Source of the DNA: Paraescarpia echinospica | Taxonomy: Eukaryota > Annelida > Polychaeta > Sabellida > Siboglinidae | Reading direction: 5' to 3' | Assembly (NCBI GenBank): GCA_020002185.1 | Contig: CM034544.1 | Location: forward strand, 34,450,369 to 34,514,368 | DNA: 64,000 nucleotides | Shown here: positions 25,103 through 37,739 of the stretch, piece by piece | Position numbering within the stretch: the first letter of the stretch is position 1 | Layout of the letters: every line of letters starts with the position of its first letter | Notes under the pieces: generated by a model | Told to the model about the DNA's origin: nothing | What the model saw: only the letters and a program-made list of their open reading frames with translations | Database searches by the model: none | Program-made: the position numbers and the translations under genes

Positions 25103-25855
25103 TCATTTCGACTTGTACACGGCTTTCTGGGGTCGGTCGTCTGCTTTCTGCCGGTCATCTGTTGTCTTTTTCCGGCAACACTTGTTCCAGTGCCCGACGA
25201 CATCGCAGTATTTACAGTGGTTCTTGTAACCAGGACACTCCCTCGGTGGATGTGAGAGTGCACAGTTTCTGCATGTATTTCTATGCTTCACTTCATTGAT
25301 GGCCGTGTAATGTGGTCTTCTCAGGCTTTGCAGGGACTCTTTTCCAGCAGCTATGGCCTCATATTTGCGTGCTTCCTTCAACACGTGATCCATGCTGTAG
25401 CCTTTCTCTTGGTCGAGGAGGTGCTTTTGCAGTAGTTCATGCGGAGTGCTTGCGATGATCAGCTCAATGATCCTCTCGACCAACTCGCGTTCACCGAAGT
25501 CGCATAGGCCGCCCTTGTGGCGCGCTCTGTTGACGAATTCGTCAGTTGATTCACGTTCATTTTGACGAAATGTCATCAACTCCATTCTATGGATTCGGAA
25601 GTTTAGTCTGATGTCGAGTTGGTCTTCAAACAGTTTGTATAACTTCGCAGGATCTTTCTTTTCGTCCTCCGTCAGTGTTGACGAGTTGATTCGCTTCAGC
25701 CCCTCGTTTCCCACAGCGATCTGTATCTTTACCGCCTGTTTGGCCGGGTCAACAACATTCTCGTCGGTTAGTATGAGAGTCATTCGTTGTTTGAACATTT
25801 TGAACGTTTCTGCAACATTCTCGCCAATCCAGTCCATAGTGGTGTATTTTGCCAT
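25103..25855 (-). CDS. gag: Ty3/gypsy Gag, left-arm copy
   Basis: An intact 250-residue Gag. The first 150 residues resemble the retrotransposon gag capsid family, including LFEDQLDIRLNFRIHRMEL and a conserved ESTDEFVNRARHK segment. The C-terminus has two zinc knuckles: CRNCALSHPPREC (CX2CX3HX4C) and CKYCDVVGHWNKC (CX2CX4HX4C). A basic tail follows. The protein packages element RNA in the virus-like particle. The start ATG is preceded by a leader with a candidate primer-binding site. It ends in TGA at 25,103-25,105, and the same frame continues open into pol. The residue sequence is identical to the right-arm copy. Confidence 0.93.
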   Translation of the reverse strand: MAKYTTMDWIGENVAETFKMFKQRMTLILTDENVVDPAKQAVKIQIAVGNEGLKRINSSTLTEDEKKDPAKLYKLFEDQLDIRLNFRIHRMELMTFRQNERESTDEFVNRARHKGGLCDFGERELVERIIELIIASTPHELLQKHLLDQEKGYSMDHVLKEARKYEAIAAGKESLQSLRRPHYTAINEVKHRNTCRNCALSHPPRECPGYKNHCKYCDVVGHWNKCCRKKTTDDRQKADDRPQKAVYKSK

Positions 25856-26267
25856 TGTGGGTGCAACAACGGTGTTATTTTGTTACGTGTTACGGTTTTG
25901 TGGTGCGTTTGGGCGTATTTGTTATTAGCCCGGCAACTGCTTTTACGAGTTCGCCGGCTATAACACTGTTACTGCGCGTTAGCGGTGGGCGCTATGCAGC
26001 GGTGTCGCCCCTAGCGACCAGACGTGAAGCTTTTGATGGAGTTGTGTCGCCTCCTGGTGACCAGTTGTGTAGCGCGCGGAGTGATACACAGATGTATCAC
26101 GCGTGACGGCATGCGTGAATCTCGTGACGATGCCGGATCGGATTTTGGGTTGCGGGCACAGCGGTTAACAACGTAGACTCTACGCTATTCGGCACTTTAC
26201 AGTTTCAAAGTTCATGATTCTGATGCTCACTGTTACCGCTGTTTTATGTATCCTGACGCTGCCACCA
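25856..26267 (-). other. Gypsy untranslated leader with candidate primer-binding site
   Basis: On the minus strand 'cttcaTGGTGGCAGCGTCAGG' places a candidate LTR end (CA) at 26,268-26,269 and a TGGTGGCAGCGTC primer-binding site at 26,255-26,267, followed by about 400 bases to the gag ATG. TGG directly after CA is the usual start of such a site. The LTR's outer end is not identified, and no second LTR is available for comparison. Confidence 0.5.
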
Positions 26268-26774
26268 TGAAGTGATTGTTCGCTTGTATGCTACGCTAAT
26301 TCACTCTTCCAGACACTCCGATTCCACGCACAAGGCAATACACAGTTGTAGGCGATTCACCAACTGGCGGTTGACTACGCATATGATACAACATTGTTCC
26401 TAGCCTAGTTATGAGGTATCACAACAACCACACCAGATAAAAGGGACAAGCGGCTTGTAGCGTCTCTATCGAAACAACACAGACAACGTGAGGTGAACGA
26501 AATTGCCTAAGTTTCAAAACGGCGACAGGTATAATGTAATTTAACCATCGCCTCATCCATCGATAGTCTGGCGGACTACCGCGCGACTACCGCTCCCCAT
26601 GCAGTCTACCAAATCACATCATCTGTCCACATGTTACCTACATTTGACACTTACTAGGTGATATAAAATGATTTGGACATAAAAGAATAAACGATGAAAC
26701 GGATTTCTTAGTGATAGAGGAAGAAGAACAACGTCACACGCTAAGCAATGTATCTTCGTAACATTCCCAGAGAA
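26268..26774 (-). other. Probable 5' LTR region, border undefined
   Basis: Sequence upstream of the candidate primer-binding site, mirrored at 62,206-62,702. It contains no open frame. The 5' LTR must lie here if the primer-binding site is right, but the start cannot be set without the 3' LTR. Confidence 0.4.
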
Positions 26775-26872
26775 GTTGAGATAGCGTTAAATTGAACAGG
26801 TCTGCCAGGGAGTAAAGTGTAAAGCGCTTTGAGCAGTCCTGGGGACTGGATGCTGCGCTCTATAAGAATTTA
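26775..26872 (+). mobile_element. SINE 3' body fragment
   Basis: About 100 bases ending 'agcgctttgagcagtcctgg' then 'ggactggatgctgcgctctataag', the conserved SINE 3' portion. Mirrored at 62,100-62,205. Confidence 0.8.
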
Positions 26873-27277
26873 CCTTGATGTACACACGCACGTACGCACG
26901 CAGGCACGCACGTTATCTAATTAGTACTTATTCTGGTGCAATGAATAAAGCACAGAAAGCGACGCCAAACGAAGTATCCACCCCCCACTAAACAACACGT
27001 CACACCTTGAAACCATCCCCTATTGTGAGGTAGTTATTTTCCCCGAGTGTGTTTATCCAACAAAGGAAGCGTTGGGTGTACAATGAAAGACCTAAAGTGT
27101 TGGTCGACAGCTATAAACAACTTGGACGTCTACTTATAAGAAGTGAGGCTGCATAGGGACCATTTCACCGGTTAGCCGGACCGCTGTATGGTCTCCGTCC
27201 AGTCGGGCGACTATTGTGAAACTTCTTTCTAAGAGTGGAGTTGCTGCTTCGCTGGTTGTGATTTGTTTGGCTGGAGC
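26873..27277. other. Unassigned arm DNA
   Basis: No gene. A short cacgca-type run sits near 26,885. Mirrored at 61,705-62,100. Confidence 0.5.
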
Positions 27278-27400
27278 CACATTACAACACGTGAGTGCAC
27301 ATCCTTACATGCCGAGCCACGTTACAACACGTGAGTGCACATCCTTACATGCCGAGCCACATCACAACACGTGAGTACACATCCCAACATGTTGAGCTGC
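27278..27400. repeat. 40-bp tandem repeat, three copies
   Basis: 'gccacattacaacacgtgag' plus 'tgcacatccttacatgccga' occurs three times with few changes. Mirrored near 61,580-61,705. Confidence 0.9.
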
Positions 27401-28076
27401 GGTTGGGATCAGGGTGGCACTTCGGTTCCTAAAAAACATTACATATGGTGACCTTTCTATTCTCACCAAGGCTACAGCTATCACTCCATAAATCACCCCA
27501 CACTCTTTAACCAATTAACCATTACCAAATTAAGATGATTAAAACCTGGTCATCAGAAGATGAAATTAAGTTTGACACGTTCACGCCTGGCAGACTAACT
27601 AGTTCCCAGAAACCTACACCACCGAATTCTTGCCTAAACCCCACTCATAAAATTGCACTCACGGAACTATCAGTAACACAAAAGAACCCCTGTTCAACCA
27701 TTGCCGCCTACCGAAGGTATATCCCAGTACGCGGAGATTCACGATATATGTAGCCGACTGGTTGTTTAAAAACCGCCCATGTCTTGGTACTGAAACTGCG
27801 GTGGCACACAAAAGAACTGTTTAGCCTAAACGTACTCAAGTAATTTTCCTCGATGACGTTCTCACTTCATACGACCTTCCGTAGGGTCCTGTTTGAAAAC
27901 AGGGTTATTCAACGAACATACGGGGAGGGGGGAAGACGTCCGGAAATAAAATTAAACCAACAACGTATTTCGTGCACTTTTATTGATACGCACTAAGGCC
28001 ACATTACAATTATTTCCGATTCCTCATCAGGTTAATTAAAACACATGTGTGGGCGGCAAAACGTTATTTAAAAAAA
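27401..28076. other. Unassigned arm DNA, no convincing gene
   Basis: It holds a 72-codon open frame (27,535-27,753 on +) that is conserved base for base in the right arm. It resembles no family I know and lacks splice or promoter context, so it is not called a gene. Confidence 0.5.
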
Positions 28077-28285
<209 letters not shown>

Positions 28286-28489
28286 TAGTAGTGGGATAAA
28301 CAGTAATACTATAATGGAAAGATGTTAATGTTTTTGCAATAAACACGTCGCCGCGAGGTGACGGTCCCCTGACCTGTTGCCATCTGGGAGTGGCGTGCAG
28401 TCAGTCGTCGTGACACTGTTATTGGGACCACTGCTCCCGCCTGGGTAACAAGCTCTCGGTATAATGTCTCATGGCATTCAATAACAACG

Positions 28490-29085
28490 TCGAAGGCCGG
28501 GGATATTACTTACTCACTCACTGTCCCATAACCAGGCGGTCGTTGGGGCTCCACTGAGGACTTGGCACAATGCCTTGCAGGATGGATTTTGTAAGGCCGG
28601 TTGATCTAGTAACATGACACTGTATTACACTTTAGCGTTTGTTTCTTGACTGTCGTCAGTATTTTTCAAAGGGTCCGATGACTTGTTTAATTCTGTTGCG
28701 GACATCTTCGTTGGTGATATGGTCCTTGTATGAGATGCGCAGGATTTTGCGGTAGCATCTCATCTCCATCGCCTAGGATTTTTCTTTGCAGGTCTGTTGT
28801 AATGGTCCATATATCCCGCAAGCGTAAATGAATACTGACATCACAAGGGAACGCATCAGTGTGATTTGGAAGCTGAGTGAAATGTTATCCTTCCAGATGG
28901 CTTTTAGTCTTGTCAGCGCTGCCCTTTTCTGTTCAATCATGGATAGCACGTCAGGTTTGGACCACTCGTCTGTGATAATTGCACCCAGGTATTTGAATCT
29001 TGATACTACGGGGATATTACGTTGGCAAACAAAGCAAATGGTGGAGTGTGTAAAAACGGGAAAAACACAAATCGATCGCATTATA
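28490..29085 (-). pseudogene. RTE-like LINE reverse transcriptase C-terminal fragment, left arm
   Basis: The minus frame 29,081-28,773 reads FKYLGAIITDE, AALTRLKAIWKDN, ISLSFQITLMRSLVMSVFIYAC. This is the region after the RT catalytic core in RTE/BovB-type LINEs. Sequence down to about 28,490 continues in broken frames as RCYRKILRISYKDHITNED and ITRSTGLAKSILQG-like pieces. No catalytic motif is present, so it is a 5'-truncated relic. Confidence 0.85.
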
Positions 29086-29354
29086 TCCTAACGGTGCAAT
29101 ATAAATACGGCAACATAAACACCCATTCGGAGTCTACGAAACGTCCTGGTTTTGGAAGTTTTCACTTAAGGACAGAGAAGTCATTAACATATATATATAT
29201 ATGGATGATTATGATTATATAGTTCATAATATAAAAGCTATGTTGATTTATAACGTGGTATAGCCTATATTCCATATGACAGCTCAGAAGGTATTACCCG
29301 TCACTACTGGTGCATATGTTTATTGGTATACCAGGTCAACTTATTTGGGAGGTA

Positions 29355-29575
29355 TTCAGTCTCGTTGAAATTAATACCCAACGACTATCATATTCGTTCA
29401 CACATACTCAACTGTCTGCAGCCATTGCTACTCAGTTTTACTCTTGAGTAAACTGGAGTAACGTGTACTGAACAACATTGCCCAAGCTTCGAAAAGCAAC
29501 AACAGAATTCGAGCCTTCATACTCTCAGTTGAGAGACGTTTATTTACTATGCTAATGAGCCAAAATCGACGCATA
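29355..29575 (-). mobile_element. SINE fragment, minus orientation
   Basis: Contains the SINE middle and head-side segments ('ctcttgagtaaactggagta', 'cagaattcgagccttcatac', 'tctcagttgagagacg'). Mirrored at 59,400-59,620. Confidence 0.7.
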
Positions 29576-29649
29576 CTTGAGGAATTGAGCAGGGCCTACT
29601 AAGTATATTTCACTTTAAACTTGAATATAAAGGTATATATATATATATA

Positions 29650-29810
29650 CAGTACCGGCATAAAGTCATGGGAACAGCAGCAAAATATGACATTGTTTGT
29701 GTTCTGACCAGCTTTTCAGATAACCATCTATATGTAGACACATTGTTTCTTTATGTGATGCTTCAGCCGTCCTATCTGACTGTATTGTTCCCATAACTTT
29801 ACCGGTACTG
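29650..29810. mobile_element. Tc1/mariner-type MITE, 161 bp, left arm
   Basis: Terminal inverted repeats 'cagtaccggcataaagtcat' and its partner ending 'aactttaccggtactg' are flanked by TA on both sides (29,648-29,649; 29,811-29,812). The interior has no open frame. TA target duplication and a CAGT start fit a non-autonomous Tc1/mariner element. Confidence 0.9.
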
Positions 29811-30091
29811 TATATTCATACGTTCAGTTTGGATGATTGTTAGTGCATCTCGTCCGAGGTGCCGAGGCCCACTCGCTTGGTTTTATTATCCATTCGTTTC
29901 TTTCTCCAAATGTGACGTAACTTCATAAGATGCTACAGATGACCGATCGGAGGATGCGTTTGAAATATCCAGACATAAGCCACGTTTCTTGAGAGTTATG
30001 TATAATGTTAAATAATTTTTTCATCTGACAGAAATACACAAAATGGAGTGCGAGTTCAATGGACAGAATACCAAGCACACGGTAAACGAAC

Positions 30092-31589
<1,498 letters not shown>

Positions 31590-31712
31590 TTAATAACGTG
31601 TGTGCTGCCCCTTCGCGGCGATCACTGCGGCACATCGGCGAGGCGTAGAGTGTACCAAGTGTTGGACGGTGTCAGCAGGAATAGCTTCCCATGCTTCATC
31701 AAGCAACTGCCA
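31590..31712 (-). pseudogene. Tc1/mariner transposase C-terminal remnant, left arm
   Basis: Forty codons read on the minus strand as WQLLDEAWEAIPADTVQHLV, then HSTPRRCAAVIAAKGQHTRY and stop. This is the characteristic end of Tc1-family transposases. The upstream catalytic domain is absent. Confidence 0.85.
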
Positions 31713-32120
31713 CTTTCAGAAATAGGTCAACTATATAATATATAAAGACAACTACATTACGGGCATTTTAAACTTTAATTTTCTTTAAATCGGTATATCA
31801 TAATATTTAGTTACATAGCAATTCATACTAAGCAATACAACGTGTTGGAAAAATGCAAAACAAACATTGTTGTATGAAACGAAATATATAAAAGTTAATT
31901 TCTTTGCAAGAAAATATGCATACATGTATATTTCGTAAAGGTAAAAAGAAACGTAAATATGATAAAATGAGGTACCCCTACTTTAGCTATGATGTTTCTA
32001 GTAACAAAAACACCATGTAAATTTTAGTGTAACAATGATTCGGCCTAAATGTAAGTTGCTTTAATTATCACAAGTTGTACGTCACTAACACTAAAACAAG
32101 TAAGCGACTGAACGTTACTA
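31713..32120. other. AT-rich arm DNA, no gene
   Basis: No coding or repeat family recognised. Mirrored at 56,900-57,300. Confidence 0.5.
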
Positions 32121-32618
32121 CATGCACTGTTTAATGCGACACTGACCACTGCTACATGCACTGTTTAATGCGACACTGACCACTGCTACATGCACTGTTT
32201 AATGCGACACTGACCACTGCTACATGCACTGTTTAATGCGACAGTGACCACTGCTACATGCACTGTTTAATGCGACACTGACCACTGCTACATGCACTGT
32301 TTAATGTGACACTGACCACTGCTACATGCACTGTTTAATGCGACAGTGACCACTGCTACATGCACTGTTTAATGCGACACTGACCACTGCTACATGCACT
32401 GTTTAATGCGACACTGACCACTGCTACATGCACTGTTTAATGCGACAGTGACCACTGCTACATGCACTGTTTAATGCGACAGTGACCTCTGCTACATGCA
32501 CTGTTTAATGCGACAGTGACCACTGCTACATGCACTGTTTAATGCGACAGTGACCACTGCTACATGCACTGTTTAATGCGACAGTGACCACTGCTACATG
32601 CACAGTGTAATGTGACAT
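32121..32618. repeat. 34-bp minisatellite 3' of BRICHOS copy A, about 14 copies
   Basis: Unit 'actgaccactgctacatg' plus 'cactgtttaatgcgac', with single-base variants (cactgac/cagtgac). It starts about 220 bases beyond the stop codon of copy A. The right arm has the same array in reverse after copy B. Confidence 0.95.
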
Positions 32619-32837
32619 AAGCTTTTAAAACAACCCTAGTCAATATTCATAGTTTTAGCTTGTGCTTATATTTCTTGCAATAAAACCAGCGTTCTGTATA
32701 AATGAACAGTGTCCGAGTTTAAAAGAGATATTGGCGAGTCACCGTCCGACTGTCGTGACTCCAGCGACTGTCTCCACACCGTTGCGGGTGCATCTGTCGT
32801 GAATCGAGCTACTGTCTCTACGGCGGTCCGGGTGCAA

Positions 32838-35800
32838 CTAACACTTTCGGAACAGGTTGCACGTTTTCGTCACACGAATGGCGACCATGGGTTTGCCGCG
32901 GTAATACAAATTGTAGTGGACAGTCCTTGTCTTCTTGTTGTAACGTCTAACACAAGCAACCCACGGGGCGTACACTTTGTAGCACCCACACATGACGCAA
33001 CGCAGTTTTCGGGTCGCCCTCTTCTGTCGAGACGCCACGTCATCTACAGAGAAACAACATGTTATAGGTTGTCTGTGTGTGTGCGTGTGTGTGCTCGTGT
33101 TTGTGTGTGTGTGTGCGTGCACGTGTGCGTGTGCGTGTGCGAGTGTGTGTCTGTGTGTAAAGTAATATGATGATTGCTGGGGTGTAGTCTGCTGCGTTGC
33201 TGAAAGGACACAGTGAAGAATCTCAAACAGCATCTCCCACGACTTCCAGACCAAAGCCAAACACCTGCGATACGCAAAAGCTACGGCTCAACCCTCCCAA
33301 AAATATTCACCTTATTCCGACGCCTTACTATTTCCATAGCAACATTCTATATACGCACGCCGGATATAATCTGATATAATACTAAGGTAAAATACTACGA
33401 TTCACACTCAAAATAAGTTATTTAAGAATCAATGGTTTTAATAACTGACCATCAGAGCCCGGCGTCTCCACGTCTGTGCCGTTGCTGCTACACGTCGGAG
33501 TAAGCCAGTAGATGGAGACACCGTCGCACAAGCTGTTGATTTTTTTGCCGAGGAAATCAGGCCGCGGGATGGCTCCCTCGGTGACACGAAAGAACGAGGA
33601 GTCGCTGTTCTTGACACTGTTCTGAATAAAAAGTATAATGTTTAGATATGTTTCTCTTTGATCTAGTTATGGTATGCTTAGATAGTAAGCAACAGTTGAA
33701 ACCAACATATAAGTTGGCTTTTGCTTTGAAGTGTGATTTTTAGAAAAGAATATCACGACGTGCACATGTACTAATTGTGGATCCTGTCACTAATTTTCAT
33801 GCAGAAAAAAACGGTTATCCTAGAGCGTTACACATGTACCGGAGGTGGTGTTCTAGTAGAAGAACAAACGTATTTTTATGTTTACTTCAAGTACATTTGT
33901 TTACTTTGTATTTGTACTTCAAGTACACTTTTTTTAATCGTTACCATTGTAACGGAGGTGGTGTTCTACTCACTTCCTTCATGTTGGCCCTCACAGTCTC
34001 CGGGTCTGCCTCGGATTCATTCAAAGGCGACACAAAACACGCCGTGTTGCCGTTCGTGCTCATCTTGTGTAGTGTGATTCTCTACGAAACAGTGTCATCA
34101 AATACAGTCAGTCATCAAGCAATGGTAATTACAGTGTTGAAAGCAACACAATTGTCAAGTAACCGAATAACCTGGCAGAACCACTCCTCGAAAAAAGATG
34201 CAGGCATTTTAGTTCTTCGGCATGACAATAGGGCAACTGATTTGTTAGTTCAACGGTGGATAACAGTGCTATGTTTGGGATAGTTTAACCTTTTCATTTC
34301 TGTGAGTATCGACCTTGTGATTGACAATCATAGGAAGACAAAATAAATATGATAATAGCATATCAAATTTACACGTGATGAATGTTGACCTTTTTTGGTA
34401 GTAACGAAAACTTTAATAATAATAATATTTATTATTATAATACTAATAATACTAATAATAATAATGAATATGATAATAATAATAATGTCAGCTTTGACTT
34501 ACCTTGCTGAAGTCGTTCACCACCCACTGCTCTCCCATTGAATTCATCAGGTGGTAGGAGACGACGTCATTAGTTGTATCACTCTCCACGTCCTCATTGA
34601 TTGGCTCGTCGCCTTTGTCGTTGACCTTCACGTGGAACTACATCCAACAAGATAAATTATTAGAAAGGTCAATGCCAAACACACCGATTACAATCATGTG
34701 TATATTTCAGCAGCAGCAGCAACAACAACAACACAAACATGTCAAACACAAATATTACCCACAGTTTCGATGTTGAATAAGGCAGGACGAATTGTGTAAC
34801 TTATAATATTTGACCAAGTATTACGATAAATGTAATTATATGCATAGTTAAATACGAAACATGCATGGTTGCAACTTAATTAGTAATACTTTAACATTTT
34901 AATATGAATGATGAAATACTTGTGTTTAGGCTAGATATTCACCGTAACCGTTTGTATTAAAAATAACAACTGTAAAGATAAAACAAAACGTATTACTAGC
35001 AACAATAAATGAATATTTATACTGAGTTCAGTATGACCATGTGTTCAACACAAAGTCTTTGTAAGTATTAGTAAATATGTTCCGTAATAAATGCCCAATA
35101 TGCGCCTTTCACGAAGACTGTTATTTGTTAGCATACATATAGACGGATGTTTGACATTATTAACCAACGTACGAATACAGTGCTTGCGAATATTACGATA
35201 CACAACGACAACAAAACGTAGCCGAAGCAGTATTAATACTTTACCGAATATACTTATACATTAGCTTACATCCATTCGTGGGGCAACACACTAAACACAG
35301 CAGTTCATACCACTACATCCATTCATAGAGCAACAAACCAAACACAGCAGTTACTACCACGGCATCCATTAATGGAGCAACAAACCAAACACAGCAGTTA
35401 TTACCACTGCATCCATTCGTGGAGCAACAATCCAAACACAGCAGTTATTACCACTGCATTGTTTCCTCTTAAACTCATTCTGCTGACCACTTCATTGTCT
35501 GCAGTAGTAGCTAATTACGGCATGGTAAATACTTCCCGCGAAAGAGTTCATAAAGCCGCAGTGACAGCTAAAACGTAATAAGTAAAAGTCCTAATAACTA
35601 TTTAAGCGAATTCTTTACACGTATCGCCGATTGATGAATCAGAGGCCGGTGCTCTAAGATAGCGGATGAACGTAGAAGACCCGAATGGACCAGGATACTT
35701 TGGAGGAGATACTAACTTACTAAGAGAGTGTGTTCGAAGATAACGTATTTATATACATATGATTCACATTTGTCGTAGCAATGGATGCATGACTACAAGT

Positions 35801-36688
35801 GGAATGACACGTATTGACGCCGCCTACCTTAACGATGTCGTCGGCCGCTGCCTTGAAGACATAAGCGGCGCCGAGAAGTCCTCCCACCAACACGATGACG
35901 ACGACGACACACATGACTGCCACGAACACGTGCGTCGTCTTCACCTTTCCACTCTCTTTCGGTGGTGGACGCGCACTCTCAACGTACTGCAAACGTACAA
36001 ATTGCATTTCTCAACACTTTTCCAACTACCTACGGCAATCACTGTTATGTTTAGCGACAAAAAGACAGTGGGTATATAGTATGATGACCATAATGTTCCA
36101 GTAAATTGGATTAGCTTTTTTGTGCGTTTTATTGTCACCTTGTGCTTCTAGGTTTTATGCTGCATACATAAGCAATTTGAGAAGACTGGTTTTACTTACT
36201 AAGCTGATAACAGTCAATACCTATGCCAGTGAACTGCAATGCAAACATTATTGATAATACGATGCAATCGTTCCTTTTTGTATCGTGTAAATAAATAAGA
36301 AAATATTATTATAAAATACAAATTAATAACACGACCCAGTGAGATTAACATAAGATAGAAACATGATGTTATAACAACAATGTGCACGGCAAATCACATC
36401 TGATTGCCTCGTGTCATCCGTTCGTACACAAGTGTTTAACATTCCATTCTAAAACATAACATGTATGTTAAATTGTACTTAAATCAAACAGAACAACTTC
36501 AAAGCCATTACTGGGTGGATGAATTTGAACACATCATGTATGCAGATAGAAATACTACAAGCTATATTCAATGCATTTTAGATCGTCTTAATAAAATCAT
36601 ATGTTAGAAAAAAACATCAAACCTGAAAGTGTGCGTCGCCGATTTTCCCTTTTTCTTCTGCCATTGCGCCTGTCGCTGTTGGGTGCAT
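32838..36688 (-). CDS. BRICHOS-domain proprotein with C-terminal cationic Cys-rich peptide, copy A
   Basis: Six exons, all GT-AG: 36,688-36,623; 35,986-35,828; 34,637-34,503; 34,081-33,974; 33,621-33,450; 33,043-32,838 (stop 32,838-32,840). Predicted 281 residues. Layout: cytosolic tail 1-38, membrane anchor about 39-66 ([15 protein letters not shown]), linker, BRICHOS about 100-200 ([29 protein letters not shown]), furin-type RQKR at 219-222, then 59 residues with Cys at 7, 10, 12, 22, 53 and 59, 15 Lys/Arg and no Asp/Glu. Known BRICHOS precursors of polychaetes (arenicin type) release a beta-hairpin antimicrobial peptide in this way; chondromodulin-like proteins share the type II layout. 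Peptide activity is inferred. The start follows from the TATA box 91 bases upstream; Met9 (36,664) is an alternative. Confidence 0.9.
35265..35460. repeat. 47-bp minisatellite in intron 2 of copy A, about 4 copies
   Basis: Unit 'catccattcgtggagcaaca' plus 'aaccaaacacagcagttattaccactg'-like sequence in two halves. The right-arm array has about twice as many units. Confidence 0.9.
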
Positions 36689-36778
36689 CGGTTCTGCGGA
36701 GACGTTGAAGAACGGACGGAGGAGTCTGGTCTGAGACGTCGGGTTCAGGTCGATTTGCCGCAACACACAATCAGCGGC

Positions 36779-36785
36779 CTTTATA
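36779..36785 (-). promoter_or_regulatory. TATA box of BRICHOS copy A
   Basis: TATAAAG on the minus strand, 91 bases above the first ATG. With transcription starting about 30 bases downstream, the 5' UTR would be about 60 bases. An inverted CCAAT motif (ATTGG) lies just upstream near 36,795-36,800. The same arrangement is kept in copy B. Confidence 0.7.
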
Positions 36786-36960
36786 TGCAGCTCACCAATG
36801 AGGAAGTTGGTAGTTATTTGCATGGCCGCTAGGTGGAAAGGATGGTAGTTAGACAAAGACTTAGCGACTGGTATAAGAAACTCCAGCCAATCAACGGGGC
36901 AGCTAGCCAACAATGGTGTTTCGCAGCAGACCCCTAGATGGGTGGGGTGGTACCTACACA

Positions 36961-37110
36961 AAGGCCGTGTTCACACTAGATCCTGTTCGCGTACCGGATT
37001 CTAGCGTACAGTTATCGGGTTGCGTTCATACTATTAACAATTGAGCCGACGCGAACCGTTCTGACCCAATTACATGTAGTTAACTCGTGGATGTCATTTT
37101 TTCGGGTCAT
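36961..37110. other. Possible DNA-transposon end upstream of copy A
   Basis: 'aaggccgtgttcacactaga' followed by ttcgcg-rich sequence ('ctgttcgcgtaccggattct', 'gacgcgaaccgttctgaccc') looks like the edge of a small transposon. A diverged partner in the right arm is at 51,540-51,690. The other end is not identified. Confidence 0.4.
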
Positions 37111-37532
37111 GTGTCAATGCTCAAAGCGCTGTTCAAAAAATTAATAATATAAAACATTAAATGTAGGTCATAAATGAGCACAGTAAATATAAAATATTCA
37201 CCTAATATAATAATTAAAAAACAGTCAAAAAATGTAATTTCATTAATTAAAAGAAAAGAAAACTGCTATTTGTATATTATTAAAATACATTATATAAATT
37301 ATGTATATATATAATAATAATGATTATAATATTTATATATATACAATCATGTGTAGATAAATAAAGTATGAGCTTAGCATTAAAATGTAAAACTAGTTTT
37401 TCATTTATTATTCAACATAATGTTCTTAAAACTATGTTGAACGCATAATGCCCACGAGAAAATGTTCAAATAGAAAGCAAAACATCCAATTTTAAAACAC
37501 ACACACATATAGACCTATATAATATGATTTAT
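37111..37532. other. AT-rich arm DNA; holds the empty site for the pogo-like element
   Basis: No gene. At 37,500-37,530 the sequence 'cacatatagacctatataat' corresponds to the joined flanks of the right-arm transposon at 48,079-51,089. Confidence 0.75.
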
Positions 37533-37624
37533 ATTTAATGAGTATGTATACTTATATATATAATATTATATATATATATGCATATATATATATATATATA
37601 TATATGCATATATACTCATTAAAT
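37533..37624. repeat. AT-rich perfect-ended palindrome, left arm
   Basis: 'atatttaatgagtatgtata' on one side and 'tatatactcattaaat' on the other flank a (TA)n/tatatgcatata core. It could fold into a long hairpin. The partner is at 47,967-48,060. Confidence 0.85.
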
Positions 37625-37739
37625 AGGTTATTAATTGGAACTGTCTTTTTGAAAGTTGGATCTTTCGGAAAAGATGAATATATTTTAGTCGTCGAATAAA
37701 TGTGTAGAAAACATGTGACCAAATGAAACAGTGCGATGT

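Noticed and set aside
22073..25855. Unbroken endogenous retrovirus with env
   Set aside because: No envelope frame is present; pol has frameshifts and a nonsense codon, and the 3' end is missing.
27535..27753. 72-codon open frame conserved in both arms as a gene
   Set aside because: The flanking non-coding DNA is equally conserved, so conservation reflects the recent duplication.
35759..36104. Plus-strand open frames over BRICHOS copy A exon 2 (Asp/His-rich)
   Set aside because: Antisense shadow of the Val-rich membrane anchor; the spliced minus-strand gene explains it.
36617..36961. N-terminal extension of copy A to an upstream in-frame ATG at 36,961
   Set aside because: That ATG lies upstream of the TATA box, and the extension is not kept in copy B.
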